The notes: generated by a model not told the origin, from the letters alone. A DNA stretch of 64,000 nt from Rhodobacter sp. (GCA_013821825.1 PNJK01000009.1:22476-86475), one strand, 5' to 3'. Shown: positions 1 to 11,038, counted from the stretch's first letter. Numbers and translations: made by a program.

Positions 1-168
1 CGGAAAACTCCAGTGCGGCGAACATGTTGTTCGTGTCGGTCATGGCCACGGCGGGCATCTGCGCGTTCTGGCACAGATCGACCAGCTTCTTGACCGGGAC
101 AGCACCCTCCAGAAGCGAATGTTCGGTGTGGGTGCGAAGGTGAATGAATCGGGGGGCGCTGGACATGC
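1..168 (-). CDS. dnaE: DNA polymerase III alpha subunit (DnaE), N-terminal part, runs off window
   Basis: Reverse-strand translation MSSAPRFIHLRTHTEHSLLEGAVPVKKLVDLCQNAQMPAVAMTDTNNMFAALEFS matches the PHP-domain N-terminus of DnaE. Confidence 0.85.
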
Positions 169-399
169 CACCAGCCTAGCGAAGCGGTCGGACCAGCGAA
201 AGACCGGACCTCTTTTCGGCAAAAGGCGAAACTGCTTTCGGGAAATCCGGAAAGGTTTGTCTTGCCATGTAGCCAAGCCCCGCGCTTCATGCTTTGAAGG
301 AAGAACGGGCGCAGAGCCCGTGGGGGCGTGGTCCGCTTTACGCCGCATCGGGCGGGCGCGCAAATTACCTCGAGCGAGGAGAACGCGGCAGGTTGGGAC

Positions 400-1803
400 A
401 TGTCCGGAATTGCGTTTCTGTTGAACGGAACGCCGGTGCGCGTCGAGGGGGAGGCCCCGACGCGGACCTTGCTGGATTGGCTGCGCGAAGATCGCGGCCT
501 GACGGGAACCAAGGAGGCGTGCTGCGAAGGCGACTGCGGCGCCTGCACCGTGATGGTAACGGATGACAGCGGGTCGAAGGCGCTTAACGCCTGCATCCTG
601 TTCCTGCACCAGCTTGACGGCAAGGCAGTGCGGACGGTCGAGGGGATCTCCGGGCCGGGTGGCAAGATGCATCCGGTGCAAGAGGCGATGGTCCAGCATC
701 ACGGCAGCCAGTGCGGTTTCTGCACGCCGGGTTTCGTCGTCTCGATGGCGGTAGCGCATCTGAACGGGGCGCGGGATCACGATGACCAGCTGGCAGGCAA
801 CCTGTGCCGCTGCACCGGCTATGCCCCGATCATTCGCGCAGCCGAGGCGGTCGAAGCAGCGCCGGTGCCGGATTGGATGAAGGCCGACCAGCCCCTTTCC
901 CTTTCCCAGATCTCCTCGGTGAAGTCCGAAGAGCCAGGCAGCTTCACCGGGGGCTTCACCCCGCGCGACAGTGATGAACTGGCGGACTGGTATCTGGCCA
1001 ACCCCGAGGCTGTGCTGATTGCAGGTGCTACGGATGTCGGCCTTTGGGTGACCAAATCCTTGCGCGACCTGAAACCGGTTGCGTTCCTTTCCGGGGTCAA
1101 GGACCTGCAAGGGATCGAACGTCGGGGCGGGCAGTTGCATGTGGGCGCCGGGGTGACGATTGCGGCCCTTCGGGAGGCCGTGGCGGGCCCCCTGCCATCC
1201 TTCGGCGAATTGTTGCGCCGCTATGCCAGCCAGCAGGTGCGCAACGCCGCGACGATCGGGGGCAACATCGCGAATGGCTCTCCCATCGGGGATGGCCCGC
1301 CGGCGCTGATCGCCCTGGGTGCGACCCTCCATCTGCGCCGGGGCGACGAGATGCGGAGCCTGCCGCTGGAACACTTCTTCCTCGATTACCGCAAGCAGGA
1401 TCGGCGTCCGGGCGAGTTCGTGGTCGGGGTGTCCTTTCCCGATCATGCGCGGGGCTTGCGGTGCTACAAGATATCCAAACGGTTTGACCAGGATATCAGC
1501 GCGGTCTGCGGCTGCTTCAATGTGACTGTTGACGGCGGCACGGTCACCGATGCGCGGATCGCGTTTGGCGGCATGGCGGGCATTCCGAAGCGGGCGGCCC
1601 TGGCTGAAGCTGCTGTGTTGGGCCAGCCCTGGACCCTGGCCACGGTCGAGGCTGCCGCGCAGGCGATGGCGGGGGACTTCACGCCGCTTTCCGATATGCG
1701 GGCCAGCGCGGCCTATCGGCTGACCACGGCGCAGAACCTGATGATCCGCTACTTCCACGACCTGCAAGGCGTGCCGGTGTCGGTGCTGGAGGTGCGGGCA
1801 TGA
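400..1803 (+). CDS. xdhA: Xanthine dehydrogenase small subunit (2Fe-2S and FAD domains)
   Basis: [13 protein letters not shown]..., [11 protein letters not shown] and [16 protein letters not shown] 2Fe-2S motifs, FAD-binding domain; start inside ORF 328..1803. Confidence 0.93.
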   Translation: MSGIAFLLNGTPVRVEGEAPTRTLLDWLREDRGLTGTKEACCEGDCGACTVMVTDDSGSKALNACILFLHQLDGKAVRTVEGISGPGGKMHPVQEAMVQHHGSQCGFCTPGFVVSMAVAHLNGARDHDDQLAGNLCRCTGYAPIIRAAEAVEAAPVPDWMKADQPLSLSQISSVKSEEPGSFTGGFTPRDSDELADWYLANPEAVLIAGATDVGLWVTKSLRDLKPVAFLSGVKDLQGIERRGGQLHVGAGVTIAALREAVAGPLPSFGELLRRYASQQVRNAATIGGNIANGSPIGDGPPALIALGATLHLRRGDEMRSLPLEHFFLDYRKQDRRPGEFVVGVSFPDHARGLRCYKISKRFDQDISAVCGCFNVTVDGGTVTDARIAFGGMAGIPKRAALAEAAVLGQPWTLATVEAAAQAMAGDFTPLSDMRASAAYRLTTAQNLMIRYFHDLQGVPVSVLEVRA

Positions 1804-4142
1804 GCATGGGCAAACCCCTGCCGCATGATACCGCCCCGCTGCATGTGACGGGTCAGGCGCGCTATGTCGACGATATCCCGATGCCGGGCAACGCGCTGCA
1901 TCTGGCGTTCGGGCTGTCCACTGTCGCGCATGGCGAGATCACGGGGATCGACCTGACCCTGGTCCGGTCAGCTCCGGGTGTGGTAGCGGTCTACAGCGCC
2001 GCTGATCTGGATCCGATGCCGGATTGCAGCCCATCGGCGCATGATGAACCGCTGCTGGCGGTGGGTCGTGTCCATTATGTCGGCCAGCCGGTGTTTCTGG
2101 TGGTGGCAGAAAGCTATCTGGCAGCGCGAAAGGCGGCGCGGCTGGGGAAGGTCAGCTATGCCGAACTGCCCGCGATCCTGACCGTGGATCAGGCGATGGC
2201 TGCGAACAGCCGGTTCGAACAGGGGCCGGTGATCTGGCAGAAGGGCGATCCCGCCAAGGTAATGGCCACTGCGGCACATCTGGTCGAAGGCAGTTTCGAG
2301 GTCGGCGGGCAGGAGCATTTCTATCTGGAGGGTCAGGTCGCTGCCGCGCTGCCGCAGGAAGGCGGCGACATGGTTATCCATGCCTCGACCCAGCATCCGA
2401 CGGAAATCCAGCACAAGGTAGCACATGCACTGCACCTGCCGATGAACGCGGTGCGGGTAGAGGTGCGCCGGATGGGCGGCGGGTTCGGGGGCAAGGAATC
2501 CCAGGGGAACGCCTTGGCCATCGCATGCGCCGTGGCGGCGCGCCTGACAGGGCGGCCTTGCCGCATGCGCTATGACCGCGACGATGACATGATGATCACC
2601 GGCAAGCGGCATGACCTGCGGATCACTTACCGCGCCGGGGTGGATGGCGATGGGCGAATTCTGGGGCTGGAATTCACGCATCTGATGCGCTGCGGCTGGG
2701 CGCAGGATCTGTCCTTGCCGGTGGCCGACCGGGCCATGCTGCATGCGGATAATTTCTATCACCTGCCGAATATCCGGATCGAATCGCACCGGCTGAAGAC
2801 CAACACCCAAAGTGCCACCGCCTTCCGCGGCTTCGGCGGCCCGCAGGGGATGGTGGGGATCGAGCGGGTGCTGGACCATGTGGCCTTTGCGGTGGGCCGC
2901 GATCCGTTGGCGGTGCGCAAGCTCAACTTCTATTACGCGGATGAAGGCGGGGGTGCCTCTGGCCGAGGGGTTCTTGACCACCAGAAGGTGCAGACAACGC
3001 CGTTCCACATGCCGGTGGAGGATTTCATCGGTCATGAACTGGTGGCCGAATTGGAGCGGACCTCGGACTTTGGCAAGCGGATGGCCGCGATTGCGGAGTG
3101 GAACAAGGGTTCGCCGATCCTGAAGCGCGGGATCGCGCTGACCCCGGTGAAGTTCGGAATCTCGTTCACGCTTAGCTGGCTCAATCAGGCCGGGGCACTG
3201 GTGCATGTCTATCAGGACGGGTCGATCCATCTGAACCATGGCGGGACCGAGATGGGACAGGGGCTGTTTCAGAAGGTTGCTCAGGTGACGGCGGCGGTTT
3301 TTGGCGTCGATGTCTCGATGGTGAAGATCACCGCGACGGACACAGGGAAGGTGCCGAACACCAGCGCCACGGCCGCAAGTTCCGGGGCGGACATGAACGG
3401 GATGGCGGCAAAGGCGGCAGCCGAAACCATTCGCGGGCGGCTGGCTGAGTACATTGCCGGGAAACATCAGGCAAAGGCGTCAGCCGTCCGCTTTGTCGAT
3501 GGTCAGGTGAGAGTGGCGGGCGAAGTCTATGGCTGGGCGCAGGTTGTTGCCTGGGCCTATCAAGCCCGGGTGTCGTTGTCCTCGACCGGGTATTACGCCA
3601 CGCCGAAGATCTTGTGGGATCGGGTGCGCGGGACCGGGCGGCCGTTCTTCTACTTCGCCTATGGTGCTGCCGTGACCGAGGTGGTGATCGACCGGCTGAC
3701 CGGAGAGAACCGGATCTTGCGGGCGGATATCCTGCATGACACCGGGACATCGCTGAATCCGGCGATCGATATCGGGCAGGTCGAGGGGGCCTATGTGCAA
3801 GGCGCGGGCTGGCTGACCACGGAAGAACTGGTCTGGGACGGCAAGGGCCGGCTGACGACGCACGCGCCCTCGACCTACAAGATCCCGGCCTGCTCGGATC
3901 GGCCGGATGTGTTCAACGTGGCCTTGTGGGGCAAGCCGAACCGAGAGGATTCGGTCGGCAAGTCGAAGGCGGTTGGCGAGCCGCCTCTGATGTTGGGGAT
4001 ATCGGCGCTGATGGCTTTGTCCGATGCGGTGGCGGCGTGCGGCGATGGAAAGGTGTATCCTGCGCTGGACGCGCCCGCGACGGCGGAACGGGTGCTGATG
4101 GCGATAAACAAGGTGGAAGGCAGGAGGGCCAAGGATGTTTGA
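1800..4142 (+). CDS. xdhB: Xanthine dehydrogenase molybdopterin-binding subunit
   Basis: 780 aa, GGGFGGKE and [11 protein letters not shown] motifs; overlaps xdhA stop. Confidence 0.93.
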   Translation: MSMGKPLPHDTAPLHVTGQARYVDDIPMPGNALHLAFGLSTVAHGEITGIDLTLVRSAPGVVAVYSAADLDPMPDCSPSAHDEPLLAVGRVHYVGQPVFLVVAESYLAARKAARLGKVSYAELPAILTVDQAMAANSRFEQGPVIWQKGDPAKVMATAAHLVEGSFEVGGQEHFYLEGQVAAALPQEGGDMVIHASTQHPTEIQHKVAHALHLPMNAVRVEVRRMGGGFGGKESQGNALAIACAVAARLTGRPCRMRYDRDDDMMITGKRHDLRITYRAGVDGDGRILGLEFTHLMRCGWAQDLSLPVADRAMLHADNFYHLPNIRIESHRLKTNTQSATAFRGFGGPQGMVGIERVLDHVAFAVGRDPLAVRKLNFYYADEGGGASGRGVLDHQKVQTTPFHMPVEDFIGHELVAELERTSDFGKRMAAIAEWNKGSPILKRGIALTPVKFGISFTLSWLNQAGALVHVYQDGSIHLNHGGTEMGQGLFQKVAQVTAAVFGVDVSMVKITATDTGKVPNTSATAASSGADMNGMAAKAAAETIRGRLAEYIAGKHQAKASAVRFVDGQVRVAGEVYGWAQVVAWAYQARVSLSSTGYYATPKILWDRVRGTGRPFFYFAYGAAVTEVVIDRLTGENRILRADILHDTGTSLNPAIDIGQVEGAYVQGAGWLTTEELVWDGKGRLTTHAPSTYKIPACSDRPDVFNVALWGKPNREDSVGKSKAVGEPPLMLGISALMALSDAVAACGDGKVYPALDAPATAERVLMAINKVEGRRAKDV

Positions 4143-5058
4143 TCTGGCAGCCCTTCAGGCGGCGATCAAGGCACATGGGCCGGTAGCACGGGTGGTGATT
4201 GCCGCGCATGACGGGTCCAGCCCGCGTGAGGTTGGCGCGGCGATGCTGGTCTGGGCAACGGGTCAGGCCGGGACCATCGGCGGCGGGGCACTGGAGTGGG
4301 AGGCTTTGGCGCGGGCCCGGGCAATGCTTGCGGCCGGGGGCGTCCGGCTGGACCGCGAGGCATTGGGTCCGAAGCTGGGTCAATGCTGCGGCGGCGCGGT
4401 GACGGTGCTGACAGAGGTTTACACGAAGGCGCCGGACGCAGAGGCCGGAGTGGTGGCACGGGGAACCGGGCCAATGCCTTTGGCTGTGAAACGACTGCTG
4501 GCCAAAGCGCGGGGCGAAGGCATGGTGCCCAAGCCGCACCTCGTGCAAGGCTGGTTTGTCGAACCGGTGGCCCGGGCAGAACGGCAGCTTTGGGTCTGGG
4601 GCGCAGGCCATGTCGGGCGGGCGCTGGTGGCGGTGTTGGCGCCTTTGCCGGGCGTCGCGATCACCTGGGTGGATATCGGGCCGGAACGGTTTCCAGACGT
4701 TGTGCCGGACGGGGTGACTGTTCTGCCAGTACCGCAGCCCGAGGCCGCGGTCTCGCTGGCGCCGAAAGATGCCGAGCATCTGGTTTTGACCTATTCCCAC
4801 GCGCTGGACCTGGAGCTGTGCCACCGGCTGCTGCTGCATGGCTTTGCACGGGCCGGGCTTATCGGGTCGGCGACGAAATGGGCCCGGTTCCGGTCGCGGC
4901 TGGCAGGGCTGGGGCATCGTCCCGACGCGATTTCGCGGATTGCCTGCCCGATCGGTAACCCCGAATTAGGGAAACACCCGCAAGCAATCGCAGTGGGTGT
5001 CGCGGCAGAGTTCCTGTCGCATAAGATCAGCGCAATCGGGCGGGAGAAACTGGGATGA
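4135..5058 (+). CDS. xdhC: Xanthine dehydrogenase accessory protein XdhC
   Basis: XdhC/CoxI-like sequence, WGAGHVGRALV and QCCGGAV motifs; follows xdhB. Confidence 0.9.
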   Translation: MFDLAALQAAIKAHGPVARVVIAAHDGSSPREVGAAMLVWATGQAGTIGGGALEWEALARARAMLAAGGVRLDREALGPKLGQCCGGAVTVLTEVYTKAPDAEAGVVARGTGPMPLAVKRLLAKARGEGMVPKPHLVQGWFVEPVARAERQLWVWGAGHVGRALVAVLAPLPGVAITWVDIGPERFPDVVPDGVTVLPVPQPEAAVSLAPKDAEHLVLTYSHALDLELCHRLLLHGFARAGLIGSATKWARFRSRLAGLGHRPDAISRIACPIGNPELGKHPQAIAVGVAAEFLSHKISAIGREKLG

Positions 5059-6578
5059 CGGGCAAGGTTCTGCTAAGCGTCGAAGGCGTCACCAAGGCCT
5101 ATCCCGGCGTGGTTGCCAACAGTGATGTGTCGTTCCAGATCTCGGAGGGTGAGGTTCATGCCCTGCTGGGCGAGAATGGTGCCGGCAAATCGACCCTCGT
5201 CAAGATGATCTACGGGCTGGTCCGGCCCGACGCCGGGCAAATGACCCTGCATGGCGCGCCCTATCACCCCGCCAAACCCGCCGAGGCGCGGCGGCAGGGC
5301 GTGGCGATGGTGTTCCAGCACTTCTCTCTCTTCGAAGCGCTGAACGTGGCCGAGAATGTGGCGCTGGGGATGGAAAATCCGCCTCCGTTGAAGGCGCTGG
5401 CCGGGCGCATCCGCGAGGTCAGCCAGGAATACGGGCTGCCCCTCGATCCCGCGCGGATGGTCGGGGACCTCTCGGCGGGAGAGCGGCAGCGGGTCGAGAT
5501 CATCCGTTGTCTGCTGCAGGACCCCAAGCTGCTGATCATGGACGAACCGACAAGCGTGCTGACCCCGCAAGAGGTGGGCATCCTGTTCAAGACCCTGCGT
5601 CAGCTGGCCTCGGAAGGGACCGCGATCCTTTACATCTCGCACAAGCTGGAGGAGATCCGGGCGCTTTGCGATGAGGCCACGATCCTGCGCCGGGGCAAGG
5701 TGGTGGCCACCTGTACCCCGCGCGACCGCACCGCGCGTGAGATGGCCGAACTGATGGTCGGTACGGTGCTGACACCCCCGGCCCGCAGCGGTCGGGCCAA
5801 GGGCGACACGGCGCTGGAGGTGACGGGGCTGTCGGTTGCCTCGCCCATTCCGTTTGGGACATCCTTGAAAGATGTCAGTTTCAAGGTCCGCAAGGGCGAG
5901 GTTCTGGGTATCGCCGGTGTCGCGGGGAACGGGCAGGACGAACTGTTGTTGGCCCTGTCGGGCGAACTGAAATCGGCCCCCGGTGCGGTGAAGATTGCCG
6001 GCGTCGCGATGGGGGACACGGGGCCGAACGATCGGCGGCGGGCAGGCCTTGTCGCCGCGCCGGAAGAGCGGCTGGGCCACGCGGCGGCCCCGGACATGAG
6101 CCTGGTGGAAAACGCCCTTCTGTCGGGCGTCGTGCGCAAGGGGCTGACACGGCGCGGGTTTATCGACTGGGGTGCCGCAGAGGTTTTCGCCGCCGGCATC
6201 GTGAAGGATTTTGACGTCAGGACCCCGGGGACGCATGTTGCAGCCCGCGCGCTGTCAGGCGGAAACCTGCAGAAGTTCGTGGTCGGGCGTGAACTTAGCC
6301 AGACCCCTTCAGTCATCGTGATCAACCAGCCCACTTGGGGTGTCGATGCGGCGGCGGCCGCGGCGATCCGGCAGGCCATACTGGACCGCGCCTCGTCCGG
6401 GGCGGCGGTGGTCGTGATCAGCCAGGACCTTGATGAACTTCTGGAGATCGCCGACGATTTCGCGGCGCTGAACGGCGGGCGGCTGACACAGGCGCGTCCC
6501 GTCGAAGGCCTGACCGTGGACGAGATCGGGCTGATGATGGGCGGGACCCATGGCATGGAGGTCGCACATCATGGCTGA
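5055..6578 (+). CDS. Nucleoside/purine ABC transporter ATP-binding protein (tandem ATPase)
   Basis: Walker A GENGAGKST, LSAGERQRVEI and LSGGNLQKFVVGREL signatures; 507 aa double domain. Confidence 0.9.
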   Translation: MTGKVLLSVEGVTKAYPGVVANSDVSFQISEGEVHALLGENGAGKSTLVKMIYGLVRPDAGQMTLHGAPYHPAKPAEARRQGVAMVFQHFSLFEALNVAENVALGMENPPPLKALAGRIREVSQEYGLPLDPARMVGDLSAGERQRVEIIRCLLQDPKLLIMDEPTSVLTPQEVGILFKTLRQLASEGTAILYISHKLEEIRALCDEATILRRGKVVATCTPRDRTAREMAELMVGTVLTPPARSGRAKGDTALEVTGLSVASPIPFGTSLKDVSFKVRKGEVLGIAGVAGNGQDELLLALSGELKSAPGAVKIAGVAMGDTGPNDRRRAGLVAAPEERLGHAAAPDMSLVENALLSGVVRKGLTRRGFIDWGAAEVFAAGIVKDFDVRTPGTHVAARALSGGNLQKFVVGRELSQTPSVIVINQPTWGVDAAAAAAIRQAILDRASSGAAVVVISQDLDELLEIADDFAALNGGRLTQARPVEGLTVDEIGLMMGGTHGMEVAHHG

Positions 6579-6585
6579 TGTCTCA

Positions 6586-6652
6586 GGGGGGCTGTCTGCC
6601 CCCCTCGCCGCGCTGCGGCTCACCCCCCGAGGATATTTTCCCAGAGAGGAAG
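6586..6652 (+). repeat. REP-like intergenic element, copy A
   Basis: GGGGGGCTGTCTGCCCCCCTCGCCGCGCTGCGGCTCACCCCCCGAGGATATTTTCCCAGAGAGGAAG, near-identical to copy B. Confidence 0.78.
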
Positions 6653-6656
6653 ACCC

Positions 6657-7742
6657 ATGCTGAGGCTGGAAAAGCGCCCCTCGCCCTCGGCCTTCTGGGA
6701 GAAGGCATCGCCATTCCTTGCGGTGATCCTGACGATGATCGCTGGTGGAATCATGTTCTGGATCCTGGGCAAGAACCCGTTCGAAGCGATCCGCACAATC
6801 TTTTGGGACCCGTTGTTCAACGATCAGTTCGCCAGTTATTCGCGGCCGCAGTTGCTGGTGAAGGCGGCACCGCTGATCCTGATCGCCATCGGGCTGTCGC
6901 TGGGGTTCCGGGCCGGCGTCTGGAACATCGGGGCGGAAGGCCAGTACATCATGGGCGCGATCTTCTGTGCGGCAGCGGGGCTGGCGGTCTACCCGGTCGA
7001 AAGCCGGCTGGTCTTTCCGGTGATGATCGTGGCGGGCGCGCTGGGCGGGTTCCTTTGGGCGATGATTCCGGCAATCCTGAAGACGGTGTTCCGCACCAAT
7101 GAAATCCTGGTCTCGCTGCTGCTGGTCTACGTTGCGCAGAACATTCTGGCGATGATGGCCTTGGGCGCTTTGCGAAATCCGGAAGGCGGGGGGTTCCCGG
7201 GCAGCCGGAACCTGAGCCAGATCCCTGCGATGGCGAATCCCGAGCTTATCGCCGGCACTGGCATGCATTGGGGCGTGGTCGCCGCCTTCATGGCGGTAAT
7301 CGCAGGCTATATCCTGCTTCAGCGTCATATCCTTGGGTTTCAGATCAAGCTGGCCGGTCAGGCCCCGAGAGCGGCACGGTTCGCCGGAGTGTCGCCCGCG
7401 CGGCTGGTGATCCTGTGTCTGGGAATTTCGGGGGCGCTGGCAGGGCTGGCGGGGATGTTCGAGGTCACAGGCCCGGCGGGGCAAATCAGTATCGACTTCA
7501 ATGTCGGCTATGGGTTCACAGCGATCATCGTGGCCTTCCTTGGCCGGCTGAACCCGGTCGGCATCCTGTTCGCCGGGCTGCTGATGGCGCTGACCTATAT
7601 CGGCGGCGAGCTGGCGCAGTTCATGCTGGGCCTGCCCTCGGCCGCGATACAGGCTTTCCAGGGAATGCTGTTGTTTTTCCTGCTGGCGACTGACCTGCTG
7701 ACCAACTTCCGGATCCGGCTTGGACAAAGAAAGGCTGCATGA
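6657..7742 (+). CDS. Nucleoside ABC transporter permease (BPD_transp_2 type)
   Basis: Hydrophobic, GLSLGFRAGVWNIGAEGQYIMGAI typical of YufP-type permeases. Confidence 0.9.
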   Translation: MLRLEKRPSPSAFWEKASPFLAVILTMIAGGIMFWILGKNPFEAIRTIFWDPLFNDQFASYSRPQLLVKAAPLILIAIGLSLGFRAGVWNIGAEGQYIMGAIFCAAAGLAVYPVESRLVFPVMIVAGALGGFLWAMIPAILKTVFRTNEILVSLLLVYVAQNILAMMALGALRNPEGGGFPGSRNLSQIPAMANPELIAGTGMHWGVVAAFMAVIAGYILLQRHILGFQIKLAGQAPRAARFAGVSPARLVILCLGISGALAGLAGMFEVTGPAGQISIDFNVGYGFTAIIVAFLGRLNPVGILFAGLLMALTYIGGELAQFMLGLPSAAIQAFQGMLLFFLLATDLLTNFRIRLGQRKAA

Positions 7743-8671
7743 TGTTCGGCAACATTGATCCGGCTCTGCTCATCGCGGCGCTGATGGTAAATTCGGTTCC
7801 CATCATGCTGGCTGCAACCGGCGAGCTGGTGGTGGAGAAATCCGGCGTCCTCAACCTTGGGGTCGAAGGGATGATGATCATGGGGGCGATCTGCGGCTTT
7901 GTGACCGCTGTCGTCACCGGGAACCCCTATCTGGGGTTTCTGGGGGGGGCTTTGGGGGCGATGGCCCTGTCAGCAATCTTCGGCTTTCTGACGCAGGTCT
8001 TGCAGACCAATCAGGTGGCGTCGGGGCTGGCGCTGACGCTGTTCGGGTTGGGGCTCTCCAGCCTGATCGGGCAAAGCTATGTCGGGATCAAGCCGCCCGC
8101 GACGGGCGACCTGCCGCTTGGACCCCTGAAAGACATTCCGTTTCTGGGCGAGGCGGTCTTCGGGCATGACTGGATGGTCTATGGATCCATCCTGATCGTG
8201 GCGGCGGTCTGGTGGGTGCTGAAATACAGCCGCCTGGGGCTGATCCTGCGGGCGGTGGGCGAAAGCCATGAGGCAGCACATGCGCTGGGCTACAAGGTCA
8301 CGCGGATCAGGATGCTGGCGGTGTTGTTCGGCGGCGCTCTGGCGGGATTGGGCGGCGCCTATGTCAGCCTGGTGCGGGTGCCGCAATGGACCGACGGGAT
8401 TACGGCGGGCGCAGGCTGGATTGCACTGGCGATCGTGGTCTTTGCCAGCTGGAGGCCCTGGCGCGTCTTGGCCGGTGCCTATCTTTTCGGCGGTGTTTCG
8501 GTCTTGCAGTTGAACCTGCAAGCAGCCGGATCGGTTATCCCGGTAGAATACTTGTCCATGGCTCCGTATCTGATAACCATCCTTGTGCTGGTCATCATGT
8601 CTTCGGGACGTGGAAAAGCCGCACTGGCTGCACCGGCCTGTCTGGGCCAGAATTTCCACGCCTCGCGCTGA
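7739..8671 (+). CDS. Nucleoside ABC transporter permease (second subunit)
   Basis: ATGELVVEKSGVLNLGVEGMMIMGA motif typical of YufQ-type permeases. Confidence 0.9.
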   Translation: MMFGNIDPALLIAALMVNSVPIMLAATGELVVEKSGVLNLGVEGMMIMGAICGFVTAVVTGNPYLGFLGGALGAMALSAIFGFLTQVLQTNQVASGLALTLFGLGLSSLIGQSYVGIKPPATGDLPLGPLKDIPFLGEAVFGHDWMVYGSILIVAAVWWVLKYSRLGLILRAVGESHEAAHALGYKVTRIRMLAVLFGGALAGLGGAYVSLVRVPQWTDGITAGAGWIALAIVVFASWRPWRVLAGAYLFGGVSVLQLNLQAAGSVIPVEYLSMAPYLITILVLVIMSSGRGKAALAAPACLGQNFHASR

Positions 8672-8722
8672 GGCCTAACACTCCGGGGGTGGGAAAACCC
8701 CCGCACAATGGGGAGACGACCT

Positions 8723-9814
8723 ATGAATCGCAGAAACCTGCTTGCAACCGCCGCGCTGGGCCTTGGCCTGAGCTTCGGCGGAGCGGCATTCGCAGAAAGC
8801 CACGCCAAGACGAAGGCCTGCTTTGTCTATGTGGGGCCGATCGGTGATGGCGGCTGGACCTACCAGCACCATCAAGGTGCACTGGCCGTGCAAGAAGCCT
8901 TTGGTGACAAAGTCGAGATCGCCTACCAGGAAAACGTGCCCGAGGGTGCGGATGCGGAGCGTGTGCTGACCCAGATGGCGCTTTCGGGCTGCAACATCAT
9001 CTTCACCACCTCGTTCGGCTATATGGACCAGACCAACGCAGTGGCCGCGAAATTCCCGGATGTGAAGTTCGAACATGCGACGGGCTACAAGCGCGAGTAT
9101 CCGAACGTCTCGACCTATAACGCGCGCTTCTATGAAGGCCGTGCCGTGCAGGGCCTCATCGCGGGCAGGATGACCAAGTCGAACAAGATCGGCTACATCG
9201 CGTCGTTCCCGATCCCCGAAGTCATCATGGGGATCAACAGCTACTATCTGAACGCCAAGAAGGTGAACCCGGCGGTCGAGCTTTCCATTGTCTGGGCCTT
9301 CACCTGGTTCGACCCCGCCAAGGAAGCCGACGCCGCGAAGGCGCTGATCGATCAGGGAGTCGACGTGATCGCGTCGCACACCGATTCGACCGCCCCGTTG
9401 GCCGAAGCAGCCAAGACGGACGGCGCTGTGATCGGCTTTGGTCAGGCCTCGGACATGGCGGAATACAAGGACGGGCCGCGCGTCAGTTCGATCATCGACA
9501 ACTGGGCGCCGTACTATGTGAAGCGTGTTGGCGCGCTGATGGACGGAACCTATGAGCAGGCCGACACCTGGGATGGGATCGCCGGCGGCGAAGTCGAGAT
9601 CGGCGAGATCACCGATCGCGTCCCGGCAGAAGTGAAGGCCGAGGCCGAGGCGTTGAGAGATGCCATCGCGGCGGGGACCTATCACCCGTTCACCGGCCCG
9701 ATCAAGAAGCAGGATGGCTCTGACTGGCTGGCTGAAGGCGAGGTTGCGTCGGACGGTGACTTGCTGGGAATGGGCTTCTACGTCGAAGGCATTGTCGGCG
9801 ATATTCCCAAGTAA
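8723..9814 (+). CDS. BMP-family nucleoside ABC transporter substrate-binding protein
   Basis: Signal peptide MNRRNLLATAALGLGLSFGGAAFA; KACFVYVGPIGDGGWTYQHHQG. Confidence 0.92.
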   Translation: MNRRNLLATAALGLGLSFGGAAFAESHAKTKACFVYVGPIGDGGWTYQHHQGALAVQEAFGDKVEIAYQENVPEGADAERVLTQMALSGCNIIFTTSFGYMDQTNAVAAKFPDVKFEHATGYKREYPNVSTYNARFYEGRAVQGLIAGRMTKSNKIGYIASFPIPEVIMGINSYYLNAKKVNPAVELSIVWAFTWFDPAKEADAAKALIDQGVDVIASHTDSTAPLAEAAKTDGAVIGFGQASDMAEYKDGPRVSSIIDNWAPYYVKRVGALMDGTYEQADTWDGIAGGEVEIGEITDRVPAEVKAEAEALRDAIAAGTYHPFTGPIKKQDGSDWLAEGEVASDGDLLGMGFYVEGIVGDIPK

Positions 9815-9908
9815 GGGCGCACCCGGCGCAGGTTGGGGGGCAACCCCGGCCCGCGTTGTGAGGTGAGGGTTTCATACCCGACAGCCTTGTGGGATAGCTG
9901 ATGAAGAC

Positions 9909-9941
9909 AAAGGGGGGCATGGGATTCCGTGCCCCCTTTTT
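9909..9941 (+). terminator. Rho-independent terminator after BMP gene
   Basis: GGGGGCA-loop-TGCCCCC stem followed by TTTTT. Confidence 0.8.
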
Positions 9942-9961
9942 GAACGGCCGAGGGGTTGGGA

Positions 9962-11038
9962 ATGCACTCGGATTTTCTGATCATCGGCGGTGGCATCGCC
10001 GGCATCTCGGCGGCGGCGCGGCTGTCGGCCCTGGGGTCCGTGATCGTGCTGGAGGCGGAGGCGGCGCTGGCGCATCACGCCTCGGGACGGTCGGCTGCGC
10101 TTTTCGAGCCGCGCTATGGCGCCCCCGCCGTCGTGGCCTTGTCCATGGCCTCGGGCGACTACTACAAGGGCGCGGCTGGCGTGCTGTCGCCGCGCGGGTT
10201 GATGGTTGTGGCCAAGGCTGATGCCAGGGACGCCTTCGATGCGGACGTGCTCGCGATGGACTTCACGCCGGTCAGCATGGCCGAAGCGCGGGCGATGGTC
10301 CCCATCCTCAACCCGAAAGTGGTGGCCCATGCCGCCTATGCCGACCACGCCGAGGATATCGACACCGACCTTCTGCTGCAAGGTTTTGCCCGTGAGGCAA
10401 AGTCGCGTGGTGCGCAGATCCTGACCGGGGCGCGGGTCGGCGCGATCGCCAAGGACGTCGCGGGTTGGCGGGTGGACAGCAGCGCCGGCACTTTCACGGC
10501 ACGCATGATTGTCAACGCCTCCGGGGCCTGGGTCGATCATGTGGCGGCGATGGCGGGGGTGCGACCCTTGGGATTCATGCCCTTGCGCCGGTCGATGGCG
10601 CGCATTCCGGCTCCCGGTGGCCATGATGTCAGCCGCTGGCCAATGATGTTCGGGCCGGGTGAGGATTGGTATGCCAAACCTGATGCCGGGGCCCTGATCG
10701 TCAGCCCCGCCGAGGAAGACCTGATGGAGCCACATGACGCCTGGGCTGACGACTTGGTGCTGGCCGAGGGTCTTGCACGCTATGAAGAGATGATGACCGA
10801 ACCAGTGACGCGGCTTCTGGCCAGTTGGGCAGGACTTCGCACCTTCTCGCCTGACCGAGTGCCAGTGATCGGGCCGGACCCGCGCGAACCGTCGTTCTTC
10901 TGGTTGGCCGGCCAGGGGGGGTACGGGTTCCAGTCCTGCCCTGCTGCAAGCCTGCTGGTTGCCGACCTTTTGGGAGGGCGGCCCCCTGAAATCGACGCCG
11001 GGCTGGTGGCCGCTCTGTCGCCCGCGCGTTTTGGGTAG
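9962..11038 (+). CDS. FAD-dependent oxidoreductase (DAO family)
   Basis: MHSDFLIIGGGIAGISAAARLSALG dinucleotide-binding N-terminus; GQGGYGFQSCPA C-terminal motif. Confidence 0.85.
   Translation: MHSDFLIIGGGIAGISAAARLSALGSVIVLEAEAALAHHASGRSAALFEPRYGAPAVVALSMASGDYYKGAAGVLSPRGLMVVAKADARDAFDADVLAMDFTPVSMAEARAMVPILNPKVVAHAAYADHAEDIDTDLLLQGFAREAKSRGAQILTGARVGAIAKDVAGWRVDSSAGTFTARMIVNASGAWVDHVAAMAGVRPLGFMPLRRSMARIPAPGGHDVSRWPMMFGPGEDWYAKPDAGALIVSPAEEDLMEPHDAWADDLVLAEGLARYEEMMTEPVTRLLASWAGLRTFSPDRVPVIGPDPREPSFFWLAGQGGYGFQSCPAASLLVADLLGGRPPEIDAGLVAALSPARFG

Noticed and set aside
40-1767. Long minus-strand ORF of 575 aa opposite xdhA
   Set aside because: Low-complexity, Arg/Pro/His-rich translation with no recognisable motifs; shadow ORF of a GC-rich gene.
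1968-3467. 499-aa minus-strand ORF opposite xdhB
   Set aside because: Shadow ORF; the sense strand encodes a clear molybdopterin subunit.
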